Of a DNA stretch of 64,000 nt, positions 26,250 to 35,008 are shown one piece after another (positions within the stretch are counted from its first letter, which is position 1; each line of letters begins with the position of its first letter). The stretch lies in contig CATYZE010000004.1 of assembly GCA_958415525.1 (NCBI GenBank), positions 1 through 64,000 on the forward strand, written 5' to 3'. A program made the position numbers and the translations under genes. The DNA comes from an uncultured Collinsella sp. GTDB lineage: Bacteria; Actinomycetota; Coriobacteriia; Coriobacteriales; Coriobacteriaceae. Below the pieces are notes generated by a model. It was not told where the DNA came from, did not search any database, and was given only the letters and a program-made list of their open reading frames with translations.

Positions 26250-27563
26250 ATGCAGGCACAGAAGGCGGAGGGAACCCGCGACCTTATCGGCGCCGAGATG
26301 CGCGCCTGGCAAAAGATGCAGCAGATCGCTGCCGGCGTGTTCGAGCCGTTTGGCTTTAAGCCCATCGAGACGCCCTCCATCGAGCAGGTGGACGTGTTTG
26401 TCCACGGCATCGGCCAATCGACCGACGTCGTGCGCAAGGAGATGTTCCGTGTGTTTAGCGGCGCCAACCTGGAGCGCGTCTTTACCGAGGGCACCGACAC
26501 CAAGCTCAAGCCCAAACAGCGCCTGGCCCTTCGTCCCGAGGGCACAGCCGGTGTGGTGCGCGCCGTCGTGGAGAACAACCTGGTGCCCCAGGGCTCCACG
26601 CCGTTTAAGGCCTATTACGCCGAGGCCATGTTCCGTGGCGAGCGTCCCCAGAAGGGTCGCCTGCGCCAGTTCCACCAGGTAGGTATCGAGTGGCTCGGCG
26701 CTCCCGATCCGGCGGCAGACGCCGAGTGCATCATTATGCTCATGGAGTTCTACAAGCGCCTGGGCTTCGATCTTTCCAAGCTTCGTCTGCTCATTAACTC
26801 GATGGGCGATGCCCAGTGCCGTCCGGCCTATCGCGAGCAGGTCAAGCAGTTCATTCTCGATCACGCCGACGAGATGTGCGATGAGTGCCGCGAGCGCGCC
26901 GAGCTTAACCCGCTGCGCGCCTTCGACTGCAAGAACGAGCACTGCCGCGAGATCATGGCCGAGGCCCCGCTGATGGGTGACAATCTGTGCGACGAGTGCC
27001 GCGAGCACTACGAGCAGGTCAAGCGCTATCTGGATGCCGCCGGCATCGAGTATGTCGAGGATCCCACCCTGGTGCGTGGTCTGGACTACTACACCCGCAC
27101 TGTCTTTGAGGTCGAGGCTCCCGGCGCCGGCGTCGGTTCCATCGGTGGCGGCGGCCGCTACGACGGCCTGGTCGAGCTCGAGGGTGGCAAGCCCACGGCG
27201 GGCGTCGGCTTTGCCGTCGGTTTTGAGCGCGCCCTGCTGGCCCTGCAGGCCTTTGGCAGCGATCTGGGTGCCGATGAGACCCCGTGCGTCTATGTCGCCA
27301 ACGCCGGCAAGGAGCTGCGCCAGAACGTCTTTGCCATTACGCAGGAGCTTCGCGCCGCAGGTATCGTGACCGAGGCCGACTATCAGGGTCGTTCGCTCAA
27401 GGCCCAGTTTAAGCAGGCCGATAAGGTAGGCGCCAAGCTCATCCTGGTCCTGGGCGGCGACGAGCTTGCCGCCGGCAAGGTCAAGGTGCGCGACATGGAG
27501 AGCCATGAAGAGGTCCTTGCCGATCTGTCCAACGTGGTTGAGGCGGTTCGCGAGCGCCTGTAG
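26250..27563 (+). CDS. hisS: Histidyl-tRNA synthetase
   Basis: HisRS charges tRNA-His in the cytosol. The 437-residue class II enzyme has motif 1 around FEPFGFKPIETPSIEQ, motif 2 FRGERPQKGRLRQFHQ and the HisA motif LVRGLDYYTRTVFE. Motif 3 is GFAVGFERALLAL, followed by an anticodon-binding C-terminus. The insertion carries CDECRERAELNPLRAFDCK and CDECREHYEQV cysteine pairs found in many bacterial HisRS. The ATG at 26250 follows AAAGAAAGG; the TTG at 26244 is rejected for spacing. The gene stands alone, behind three palindromes. Confidence 0.97.
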   Translation: MQAQKAEGTRDLIGAEMRAWQKMQQIAAGVFEPFGFKPIETPSIEQVDVFVHGIGQSTDVVRKEMFRVFSGANLERVFTEGTDTKLKPKQRLALRPEGTAGVVRAVVENNLVPQGSTPFKAYYAEAMFRGERPQKGRLRQFHQVGIEWLGAPDPAADAECIIMLMEFYKRLGFDLSKLRLLINSMGDAQCRPAYREQVKQFILDHADEMCDECRERAELNPLRAFDCKNEHCREIMAEAPLMGDNLCDECREHYEQVKRYLDAAGIEYVEDPTLVRGLDYYTRTVFEVEAPGAGVGSIGGGGRYDGLVELEGGKPTAGVGFAVGFERALLALQAFGSDLGADETPCVYVANAGKELRQNVFAITQELRAAGIVTEADYQGRSLKAQFKQADKVGAKLILVLGGDELAAGKVKVRDMESHEEVLADLSNVVEAVRERL

Positions 27564-27620
27564 CGCATCTTTTTGAGCCGCGGGTCCGTTAACGCGTCCC
27601 GCTTGCGGCGAGCGATTGTT

Positions 27621-27660
27621 ACGGGGGTGTTTCGCATTTATGCGGAATGCCCCCGTTTGT
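27621..27660 (+). terminator. Terminator of hisS
   Basis: ACGGGGGTGTTTCGCA pairs with TGCGGAATGCCCCCGT (27641-27656) around TTTA and is followed by TTGTG. Confidence 0.65.
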
Positions 27661-27713
27661 GTATGCCGTCCACCGAGAAATACGACCATTTAGAGCAAAA
27701 ACCCTTGCAATGC

Positions 27714-27776
27714 AGAAAATACTTTTGTGTGGTAAAGCGCAATCAGTGTCGAAAGTATTTCTCAAGCGCCTATAAT
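27714..27776 (+). promoter_or_regulatory. ppc promoter region with inverted repeat
   Basis: TATAAT lies at 27771-27776, 45 bp before the chosen start. An imperfect inverted repeat, AGAAAATACTTT (27714-27725) and AAAGTATTTCT (27752-27762), brackets the presumed -35 area and could be a regulator site. The local AT-richness differs from the coding DNA around it. Confidence 0.5.
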
Positions 27777-27820
27777 GAATACCGCATGTTACGTGCATAG
27801 AAGGAGGAATGGGAGGAAAC

Positions 27821-30634
27821 GTGGCTGAGAACCTAAGCAACCAGTCTGTACCCGAAGCCGCGGCGCGCGTCGCTGCCGTGGTCAACCGCCTCGTTAACCG
27901 AATCGGCTCGAATGCCGAGTCCAGGGAGCGTCTCGCCGAGATCGAGATCCCCGAGGAGCTGCGCGACAATCTGGCGTTGTTCCTGCGCCTGGAGCGTCGT
28001 GTGCTTAGCGAGTATGATCCTGAGATCGCGGACCTGTTCGACAAGATCCTGTCGGCCGAGATTGTGGCCAATGCCGGCAACCCCGGTACCCGTGCTGCCG
28101 ACGAGGCCGTCGACGAGCAGGGCGTGCCTACCGCCGATGAGTCCACCGCCGTGGCATTTCGTGAGGTCGTCGATCTGATCGACAGCCTGCCGCTCGATAA
28201 GCAGCAGGTCATTGTCCGCGCCTTTACGAGCTTCTTCCATCTGGCAAACCTGTCGGAGGAGAACTACCGTGTGGCGCAGCTGCGCGAGCGCGAGGCCGGT
28301 GCGTCGACCGATACCGAGGTCGATCCCGCCAACGAGCTCACCGTCGCCTATCACCAGCTGGTGAATGAGCTGGGCGTCGAGGGCGCCAACGAGTTGCTCG
28401 GCAAGCTCGAGTTCCACCCTGTCTTTACCGCACATCCCACCGAGGCCCGTCGTAAGGCCGTCGAGGGCAAGATTCGCCGTATCTCCAACCTGCTGGAGGA
28501 GCGTCCGCGTCTGGGCGGCTCCGACCTGGTGGAGAACGAGCGCCATATGCTGCAGGAGATCGACGCCCTGGTGCGTACGAGCCCCATCGCGCTCAAGAAG
28601 CCCACGCCGGTCGAGGAAGCCGATACTATCATCGACATCTTCGATAACACGCTGTTCGACGTCATCCCCGTTATCTATCGTCGTTTTGACGACTGGGTGC
28701 TGGGCGACAAGGCCGGTACCGTGCCGCCGCTGTGCCCGGCGTTCTTCCATCCTGGCAGCTGGATCGGTTCCGACCGCGACGGTAACCCCAACGTCACCGC
28801 CAAGGTGAGCCGTGAGGTCGCCGCCAAGTACTTCACCCACATGGTGCTCAAGCTCGAGGACAAGTGCCGCCGCATCGGCCGCAACCTCACGCTCGAGGCC
28901 ACCTACAGCAAGCCTTCTGCCGAGCTCATCAACCTGTGGAACCATCAGGTCGAGATGAGCCCTCGGTACACGGCCCGCGCCGAGCTGATTTCCGAGCACG
29001 AGCCGCATCGCGCCGTCATGCTCGTCATGGCCGACCGTCTGAACGCCACCGTGCGTCGTATCACCGACACCATGTACCACAGCGCCGACGAGTTCCTGGA
29101 TGACCTGCGCGTCGTCCAGCGTTCGCTGGCCGCCTGCGGTGCCGTCCGTGCCGCCTACGGTCCGGTCCAGACCATCATCTGGCAGGTCGAGTCCTTCGGC
29201 TTCCACATGGTCGAGATGGAGTTCCGTCAGCATTCCGTGGTGCATGCCCGCGCCCTCAAGGATATCCACGAGAACGGTATCCATGGCGACCTGCAGCCCA
29301 TGACGCGTGAGGTCATCGATACCTTCCGCGCTATCGGCTCCATCCAAAAGCGCTACGGCAAGAAGATGGCGCACCGCTACATCATCTCGTTCACCAAGAG
29401 CGCCCAGCATGTGGCCGACGTCTTTGAGCTGGCCCACCTGTCCTTCGCGCACGAGGAGGACGTTCCCGAGCTCGACGTGATCCCGCTGTTCGAGCAACTC
29501 GAGGACCTCGAGGGCTGCGTCGACGTGCTCGACCAGATGCTTACGCTGCCTGTGGTGCAAAAGCGCCTTGCCCAGACCAACCGCCGCATGGAGGTCATGC
29601 TGGGCTACTCCGACTCCTCCAAGGATGCCGGTCCTACCACGGCCATGCTCGCACTGCACTCTGCGCAGGAGCGCATTGCCAAGTGGGCCGAGAAGAACGA
29701 TATCGACCTGGTGCTCATGCACGGTCGCGGCGGTGCCGTGGGCCGTGGCGGCGGCCCGGCCAACAAGGCCGTGCTGGCGCAGCCCAAGGGTTCGGTCAAC
29801 TGCTTCTTTAAGCTCACCGAGCAGGGCGAGGTCATCTTTGCCCGTTACGGCAACCGCACGCTGGCTCAGCGCCATGTTGAGTCCGTTGCCGCCGCAACGC
29901 TTTTGCAGTCGGCCCCGAGTGTCGAGAAGACCAACACCGAGACCACGCAGAAGTTCTGGGATATGGCCGAGAAGCTCAACGCCGCAAGCCACGAGCGCTA
30001 TCTGGACCTGCTGAACACCGAGGACTTTACACCGTGGTTCTCGACCGTGACGCCGCTGACCGAGGTCGGTCTGCTGCCGATCGGCTCGCGTCCCGCCAAG
30101 CGCGGCTTGGGTGCCAAGTCGCTCGACGACCTGCGTACCATTCCGTGGATCTTCAGCTGGAGCCAGGCGCGCATTAATCTGGCCGCTTGGTACGGCCTGG
30201 GTACCGCCTGCGAGCAGTTTGGCGATCTGGACCAGCTTAAGGCTGCCTACCAGGAGTGGCCGTTCTTCCGCACCTTTATCGACAACATCGAGATGTCGAT
30301 CGCCAAGACTGACCAGCGCATCGCCAAGATGTATCTGCACCTGGGCGACCGCCAGGATCTGTCCAAGAAGGTCTTTACCGAGATGCAGCTCACGCGTAAG
30401 TGGGTCCTTGCCATCGTCGGTGACGAGTGGCCGCTGCAGCGCCGCCGCGTGCTCGGCTGCGCCGTCCGCGTGCGTAACCCCTACGTCGACGCCCTGTCCA
30501 TCGCCCAGGTCCGCGCCCTTCGCGAGGTACGTATGAACCAGGACGAGATGGCCGAGGAGAAGAAGGCCGAGTACATGAGCCTGATTCTTTCGACTGTGAC
30601 CGGCGTCTCGGCAGGATTGCAGAACACGGGGTAA
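27821..30634 (+). CDS. ppc: Phosphoenolpyruvate carboxylase
   Basis: Ppc fixes bicarbonate onto phosphoenolpyruvate to give oxaloacetate, refilling the C4 pool and, in gut anaerobes, feeding succinate formation. The ~937-residue protein has the catalytic-histidine segment FTAHPTEARR, the GSDRDGNPNVT loop, the SDSSKDAGP motif and the glycine-rich HGRGGAVGRGGGP loop. It ends with the typical C-terminal QNTG. I prefer the GTG at 27821, spaced 4-5 bases from GGGAGG; the ATG at 27809 lies one base from AAGGAGG. It is a single-gene unit followed by the palindrome at 30659-30785. Confidence 0.97.
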   Translation: MAENLSNQSVPEAAARVAAVVNRLVNRIGSNAESRERLAEIEIPEELRDNLALFLRLERRVLSEYDPEIADLFDKILSAEIVANAGNPGTRAADEAVDEQGVPTADESTAVAFREVVDLIDSLPLDKQQVIVRAFTSFFHLANLSEENYRVAQLREREAGASTDTEVDPANELTVAYHQLVNELGVEGANELLGKLEFHPVFTAHPTEARRKAVEGKIRRISNLLEERPRLGGSDLVENERHMLQEIDALVRTSPIALKKPTPVEEADTIIDIFDNTLFDVIPVIYRRFDDWVLGDKAGTVPPLCPAFFHPGSWIGSDRDGNPNVTAKVSREVAAKYFTHMVLKLEDKCRRIGRNLTLEATYSKPSAELINLWNHQVEMSPRYTARAELISEHEPHRAVMLVMADRLNATVRRITDTMYHSADEFLDDLRVVQRSLAACGAVRAAYGPVQTIIWQVESFGFHMVEMEFRQHSVVHARALKDIHENGIHGDLQPMTREVIDTFRAIGSIQKRYGKKMAHRYIISFTKSAQHVADVFELAHLSFAHEEDVPELDVIPLFEQLEDLEGCVDVLDQMLTLPVVQKRLAQTNRRMEVMLGYSDSSKDAGPTTAMLALHSAQERIAKWAEKNDIDLVLMHGRGGAVGRGGGPANKAVLAQPKGSVNCFFKLTEQGEVIFARYGNRTLAQRHVESVAAATLLQSAPSVEKTNTETTQKFWDMAEKLNAASHERYLDLLNTEDFTPWFSTVTPLTEVGLLPIGSRPAKRGLGAKSLDDLRTIPWIFSWSQARINLAAWYGLGTACEQFGDLDQLKAAYQEWPFFRTFIDNIEMSIAKTDQRIAKMYLHLGDRQDLSKKVFTEMQLTRKWVLAIVGDEWPLQRRRVLGCAVRVRNPYVDALSIAQVRALREVRMNQDEMAEEKKAEYMSLILSTVTGVSAGLQNTG

Positions 30635-30658
30635 TCGATAGCCCTGTAGTCGCTGTCC

Positions 30659-30785
30659 GGGGCTGCCGTATGTTTACTTTCCGGCACGTCCTCGGACATG
30701 CAAGAAGCCCTCGCTGCGCACTTTGTGCGGCGAGGGCTTCTTGCGTCCTGCGGAGTGCGCCGGAAAGCAAACATACGGCAGCCCC
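30659..30785. repeat. Long palindrome D after ppc (conserved core, variable arms)
   Basis: Outer arms of 27 bp (30659-30685 and 30759-30785) have one mismatch. Inner arms (30700-30721 and 30725-30744) close on a TTT loop. Between them lie GTCCTCGGACATG on the left and CGTCCTGCGGA on the right. This core recurs at 33277-33343 while the outer arms are unrelated. It may terminate ppc, but its size goes beyond a terminator. Confidence 0.8.
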
Positions 30786-31167
30786 TGCGATGTCCGGTCT
30801 TCGGCGGATTACTGGCTGGGGAAAAGATGGCGCGCTTCGCGCACTTTGATGGGGCTTCGTGCTGCGGAATGCATTCAGAGGGAAACCCTTCGGGTCCCTT
30901 TGTCCTCGGTCTTCTGGGATTGGGGCTGAAGAGATTGAAGTGCGCTTTGCGCCTCGCGTCTTATCGATCGGGATTGAGATGCATGTGGCGCTTCTCGCCT
31001 TACGACTGTAGCGGCCGCGGCTCCGTTTGGGATCGCGGTTGTTTTGTTGTGGGTCAAATATGAACGTTGTGTTAATGAGTCGGTGGACGGTGGTGTTTTT
31101 CGGTGAGCGGCGTATCCTTCCAACGATTTATCTAGTGTGTCAGTTGAAAGGAAGAGGGCGCTCATCA
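30786..31167. other. Non-coding stretch before larA
   Basis: I find no credible gene here. A small hairpin, GGGAAACCC-TTCG-GGTCCC, lies near 30889. The larA promoter must lie in the more AT-rich part near 31040-31130, but I cannot assign its boxes with confidence. Confidence 0.4.
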
Positions 31168-32445
31168 TTGTTTGAATGTGAACTGCCGTTTGACCACAAA
31201 ACGTTGCATCTGGAGCTCGAGGATAAGAACTTCGCGGGTGTGATGGAAGGTCATCAAAACGAGTTTAAGACTACAAAATCTCAGGAAGAGCTGGTAGAGG
31301 AGTCACTTGCCAACCCTTATGGCTCGCCTTCGCTCGAGGAGCTTTGTGCTGGCAAGAAGGATATCGTTATCATCAGTTCTGACCATACGCGTCCGGTTCC
31401 CTCGCGCGTGACGATGCCTATTCTGCTGCATCACATTCATACTGCTGCGCCCGAGGCTCGCGTTCGTATTCTGGTTGCGACTGGTATGCACCGTCCCTCG
31501 ACGCATGAGGAACTCGTCGACAAGTATGGCGAGGAGATCGTTGCCAACGAGGAGATCGTCATGCATGTCGCGACCGACGACAGTATGATGAAGAAGATCG
31601 GTACTCTGCCTTCTGGCGGTGAGTGCATCATCAACAAGATCGCCGCCGATTGCGATCTGCTGCTTGCCGAGGGCTTTATCGAGCCGCACTTCTTTGCCGG
31701 CTTCTCCGGCAGCCGTAAGTCCGTGCTGCCCGGTATTGCTAGCTACAAGACCATCATGTACAACCACAACGGTCAGTTTGTGAACGATTCCCACTCGCGT
31801 GCCGGCAACCTGTGCCACAACCACGTGAGCGAGGACATGTTTGCCGCCGCTGAGATGGCTCACCTTGCCTTTGTGCTCAATGTGGTGCTCAACGGCAAGC
31901 ATGAGGTCATCGGCTCCTTTGCCGGCGACATCCACAAGGCGCACGAGGCTGGCTGCGAGTTCGTGAAGAGCCTTGCCGGCGTTGAGCCTGTCGAGTGCGA
32001 GATCGCCATCACCACCAATGGCGGCTACCCGCTCGACCAGAACATCTACCAGGCCGTTAAGGGCATGTGCGCTGCCGAGGCCACACTTCCCGAGGGCGGC
32101 GTGATCATCGACGTTGCCGGTTGTGCCGACGGCCACGGTGGCGAGGGCTTCTACCACAACATCGCCGATAACGATCCGGCTGAGTTCGAGCGCGCCTGCA
32201 TCGACCGTCCCAAGGACGAGACCCTGCCTGACCAGTGGACGAGCCAGATCTTCGCCCGCATCCTGGCACATCACCCCGTGATCATGGTTACCGACCTGTG
32301 CGATCACCAGATGATCAAGGACATGCACATGACCCCGGTCAACACCCTCGAGGAGGCGCTCAAGCTCGCCTTCGAGATGAAGGGTGCCGACGCCAAGGTC
32401 GCCGTCATCCCCGATGGTCTGGGTGTTGTCGTCGCGCAGCACTAG
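31168..32445 (+). CDS. larA: Nickel-dependent lactate racemase LarA
   Basis: LarA interconverts D- and L-lactate with a tethered nickel-pincer nucleotide. From the TTG at 31168 (AAGAGGG upstream) the protein has 425 residues, matching LarA. Family signatures visible are SSDHTRPVPS (pincer nucleotide phosphate binding), ATGMHRPSTHEE (substrate/cofactor histidine), EPHFFAGFSGSRKSVLPGIAS (cofactor lysine region) and TTNGGYPLDQN. A longer in-frame extension to 31027 has no ribosome site and no similarity to LarA. The channel gene follows after 49 bp; LarB and LarC are encoded convergently nearby. It could also be a LarA homologue acting on another 2-hydroxy acid. Confidence 0.9.
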   Translation: MFECELPFDHKTLHLELEDKNFAGVMEGHQNEFKTTKSQEELVEESLANPYGSPSLEELCAGKKDIVIISSDHTRPVPSRVTMPILLHHIHTAAPEARVRILVATGMHRPSTHEELVDKYGEEIVANEEIVMHVATDDSMMKKIGTLPSGGECIINKIAADCDLLLAEGFIEPHFFAGFSGSRKSVLPGIASYKTIMYNHNGQFVNDSHSRAGNLCHNHVSEDMFAAAEMAHLAFVLNVVLNGKHEVIGSFAGDIHKAHEAGCEFVKSLAGVEPVECEIAITTNGGYPLDQNIYQAVKGMCAAEATLPEGGVIIDVAGCADGHGGEGFYHNIADNDPAEFERACIDRPKDETLPDQWTSQIFARILAHHPVIMVTDLCDHQMIKDMHMTPVNTLEEALKLAFEMKGADAKVAVIPDGLGVVVAQH

Positions 32446-32494
32446 CGCGCGACTCAAACGAATCGTTTATAACCGACAAGAAAGATAAGGTTTT

Positions 32495-33226
32495 ATGCTT
32501 ACCAAACTCCTGTGCGAATTCGGCGCGACGGCCCTCATGATTGTCTTTGGCGTGGGCGTGCACTGCGATACCGTGCTCAAGGGCACCAAGTATCAGGGCT
32601 CCGGCCATATGTTTGCCATCACCACCTGGTCTTTTGGCATTTCGGTCTGCCTGTTTGTCTTTGGCGGCGCCGTGTGCATGAACCCGGCCATGGTGCTTGC
32701 CCAGTGCATCGTCGGCCTGGTGCCGTGGGGCAACTGCATTCCCTTCATGCTCGCTGATATGCTCGGCGGCTTTGTGGGCGCCGTGATCGCTTGGTTTATG
32801 TATGCCGATGAGTTCAAGGCCTCCGAGGGCGTCGTCGACCCCATCGCTCAGCGCAACATCTTCTCGACCAACCCCACCACCGAGGGCACCAACTATGCCC
32901 GCAACTTCTTCTGCGAGGCTATCTGCACCTTCGTTTTCATCAGCGCCATCCTTGCTGCTGCTAGCCGTGCTGGTGAGAACGTTTTGATGCTCGCCATCTG
33001 CGTCGGCCTGATTGTTTGGGCTGTTGGCATGGGCATGGGCGGCATCACCGGCTTCGCCATGAACCAGGCTCGCGACCTTGGTCCCCGTCTTGCCTACCAG
33101 GTGCTGCCGATTAAGAACAAGGCCGACAACAACTGGAAGTACGGCCTGCTTGTTCCTGGCATCGCTCCGTTTGTCGGTGCCGCTCTGGCCGCACTGTTTG
33201 TGCACGGTTTCTTGGGCATGTTCTAG
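32495..33226 (+). CDS. larD: MIP-family channel, LarD-like lactate/glycerol facilitator
   Basis: This 243-residue aquaglyceroporin-type channel has six helices and two half-helices. The first loop carries the classical NPA (residues 63-65). The second reads NQARD (190-194) instead of NPARD, an uncommon substitution. In Lactobacillus plantarum a related protein, LarD, passes lactic acid and is encoded with larA, so a role in lactate uptake is the best guess here. The ATG at 32495 is preceded by GATAAGG. Palindrome E follows the stop. Confidence 0.82.
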   Translation: MLTKLLCEFGATALMIVFGVGVHCDTVLKGTKYQGSGHMFAITTWSFGISVCLFVFGGAVCMNPAMVLAQCIVGLVPWGNCIPFMLADMLGGFVGAVIAWFMYADEFKASEGVVDPIAQRNIFSTNPTTEGTNYARNFFCEAICTFVFISAILAAASRAGENVLMLAICVGLIVWAVGMGMGGITGFAMNQARDLGPRLAYQVLPIKNKADNNWKYGLLVPGIAPFVGAALAALFVHGFLGMF

Positions 33227-33252
33227 TCCGAGGCTACATAGTTGTCCGCTGG

Positions 33253-33367
33253 CCGCATGGGGTAACTTCCCAGCGCGTCCTCGGACATGAAAGAACCCCC
33301 GCTGCGCACTTCGTGCGGCGGGGGTTCTTTCGTCCTGCGGAATGCGCTGGGAAGTTACCCCATGCGG
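33253..33367. repeat. Long palindrome E after larD (same family as D)
   Basis: Perfect 24-bp outer arms (33253-33276 and 33344-33367) surround inner arms (33289-33302 and 33318-33331). The core GTCCTCGGACATG, CGCTGCGCACTT, GTGCGGCG and CGTCCTGCGGA is shared with palindrome D. Inner stem differences are compensated on the other strand. It lies between the convergent larD and tetR genes. Confidence 0.8.
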
Positions 33368-33526
33368 ACAGCTGCGGGGTCTTTGTTGCGTTCGTACAAG
33401 CAACCCAACATATATCTGAATTTGGATGGGAGGGGCTTGTTGCTGGTATGGATGTTGAAGCGCGAATGACACTTTGGGATGCGTGGCGGCTTGGGTTGGG
33501 GCGATGCTTTGGGATGAGCTTCTTAC
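33368..33526. other. Non-coding stretch between palindrome E and tetR
   Basis: No credible gene or hairpin was found. The stretch separates the convergent larAD and larBC-tetR units. Confidence 0.4.
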
Positions 33527-34066
33527 TTAGTTGAAGAGGGGTTTTATGGCTGATAGGTAGTCTTTGGCTACGTCCTCTTTTGGGGCTTGGAAGTTATGCC
33601 AGGCCCACCATTGGACCATTCCTACGAAGCTTGAGGCTATGTGGTGGAGGAGGAAGCTGCGGTCCATGGTGCCGGCGGGCCCTTGGGGGCCGTTGGGGAC
33701 GATTTCGGCTGCTCGTGACATGATGGTTTTGCGTAAGCAGTCGGCGAAGACGCGTGAGCCGGCTCCTGCTACCAGGGCTCGTACGCCTTGGCGACGCTCC
33801 CAGAGGTTGTTGAGGATGTGCTCGACTTGTATGAGCGGGTCGTCGAGGGGCGTGCCGTCATCGTCGAGGGCGTGGGTGCAGATGTCGCTCACGAGCTCGG
33901 CGAGTAGGTCGTCTTTGCTCTTGAAAAGGCCGTAGAACGTCGCGCGGCCCACGTTGGCACGCGCGATGATGTCGCCGACGGTGATCTTGCCGTAGTCTTC
34001 CTCGCGCAGGAGCTCGGAAAACGCTGTGACAATAGCCGCGCGGCTTTTGGTTTTGCGGGCATCCAT
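33527..34066 (-). CDS. TetR/AcrR-family regulator
   Basis: The 179-residue protein has a typical N-terminal TetR helix-turn-helix (TVGDIIARANVGRATFYGLFKSKDDLL, residues ~29-55). Its C-terminus resembles the TetR_C_7/DhaS-like domain (RSFLLHHIASSFVGMVQWW). It is the last gene of a larB-larC-tetR unit, starting 2 bp after the larC stop, and most likely controls the lar genes. The inverted repeat at 35836-35867 upstream of larB is a candidate site. The inducer is unknown; lactate is possible. Confidence 0.88.
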   Translation of the reverse strand: MDARKTKSRAAIVTAFSELLREEDYGKITVGDIIARANVGRATFYGLFKSKDDLLAELVSDICTHALDDDGTPLDDPLIQVEHILNNLWERRQGVRALVAGAGSRVFADCLRKTIMSRAAEIVPNGPQGPAGTMDRSFLLHHIASSFVGMVQWWAWHNFQAPKEDVAKDYLSAIKPLFN

Positions 34067-34068
34067 TC

Positions 34069-34998
34069 TTATGCGTCCACGTGGACGAGCAGGCAGCGGA
34101 GGGTGCCCGAGCAGCCTTCGTAGGGGCGCTTACCAGCGCCGTAGCCGACGGCTTCGATGTGGTAACGGGCCGGCAGGTGCTCGGACGTGCGCAGCGCAGC
34201 GACGATGGCGGCGCCCGTGGGCGTCACGAGTTCGCCGGCGACCGGTGCGGGCGTGAGGGCGATGTTGCCTGCCTGGCATAGGTTGACGACGGCGGGCACC
34301 GGGATGGGCATAAGGCCGTGGGCGCAGCGGATGGTGCCGTGGCCCTCGGAGAGCGACTCGACCACAATATCCTCGATGCCCAGATCATCGAGACAGATGG
34401 CGACCGAGCAGACGTCGACGATGGAGTCGACGGCGCCTACCTCGTGGAACATGACGGTCTCGGGTGTTTTGCCGTGCGCCTTGGCCTCGGCGGCGGCGAG
34501 CGCAGTAAAGATAGCGAGCGCGCGACGCTTGGCGCCATCGCTCAGCTGCGAGCCGTCGATGATCTCGGTGACGTCTGCCAGGGAGCGGTGATGATGGGCG
34601 TGGTGGTGACCGTCGTGGTCATGGGCATGTTCATGCGTGTGCTCGTGGCAGTGAGCCTGCTCATGCTCGTGATAATGCTCGTGCTCGCCATGGTCGTGAT
34701 GGTGGTGATGAGCGTGCTCGTGCATGTGCTCGGCAGTAGCTTCATTGCCATAGAGCCAAGTCATGTCGTGGTCGTGATTCTCAAGTTCGCTGGCGAGCTG
34801 AACATCGAAGTCGCAGGCGTTGATGCCGTGCTTGTTTACGCGCGTCACGGCAACCTCAAAGCCGTCGACCGGAAGCGTGGCGAGCTGCTCGCGCAGGTGC
34901 TCCTCGCTGGCGCCCAGATCGAGTAGCGCTGCGACGGTCATGTCGCCGCTGATGCCCGAGGTGCCGTCGATGATAAGCGTGTGCTGATGGTTGGACAT
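34069..34998 (-). CDS. larC: LarC-like nickel insertion protein, LarC1 part only, with His-rich insertion
   Basis: LarC inserts nickel into the pyridinium bis-thiocarboxylate mononucleotide to finish the LarA cofactor. The 309-residue product matches LarC1: IDGTSGISGDMTVAALLDLGA at the start, FHEVGAVDSIVDV, PVPAVVNLC, ELVTPTGAAI and the closing GYGAGKRP. Residues ~75-136 are an insertion with about 28 histidines alternating with Asp/Glu, a likely nickel store. The gene ends where LarC1 ends, and tetR begins 2 bp later. There is thus no room for the LarC2 domain that L. plantarum adds by frameshifting. ATG at 34998. Confidence 0.87.
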   Translation of the reverse strand: MSNHQHTLIIDGTSGISGDMTVAALLDLGASEEHLREQLATLPVDGFEVAVTRVNKHGINACDFDVQLASELENHDHDMTWLYGNEATAEHMHEHAHHHHHDHGEHEHYHEHEQAHCHEHTHEHAHDHDGHHHAHHHRSLADVTEIIDGSQLSDGAKRRALAIFTALAAAEAKAHGKTPETVMFHEVGAVDSIVDVCSVAICLDDLGIEDIVVESLSEGHGTIRCAHGLMPIPVPAVVNLCQAGNIALTPAPVAGELVTPTGAAIVAALRTSEHLPARYHIEAVGYGAGKRPYEGCSGTLRCLLVHVDA

Positions 34999-35008
34999 GA
35001 AATGCTCC

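Noticed and set aside
27833..30340. 835-codon open frame opposite ppc
   Set aside because: It is a shadow of the strongly conserved ppc coding sequence.
30659..30785. Integron attC site
   Set aside because: attC sites are structure-recognised palindromes, but no R/L-box pair, integrase or cassette array is present; the D/E cores do not match.
31027..31167. N-terminal extension of LarA
   Set aside because: The extra 47 residues are unlike LarA, have no ribosome site, and the TTG at 31168 gives the family length.
34030..34080. Programmed frameshift producing LarC2 as in L. plantarum
   Set aside because: The sequence after the LarC1 stop is the tetR gene, and no LarC2-like frame is seen.
34542..34751. 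Repeat-rich region in larC as low-complexity artefact
   Set aside because: The CAT/CAC-rich stretch stays in frame as a His-rich insertion between conserved LarC blocks, so it is coding.
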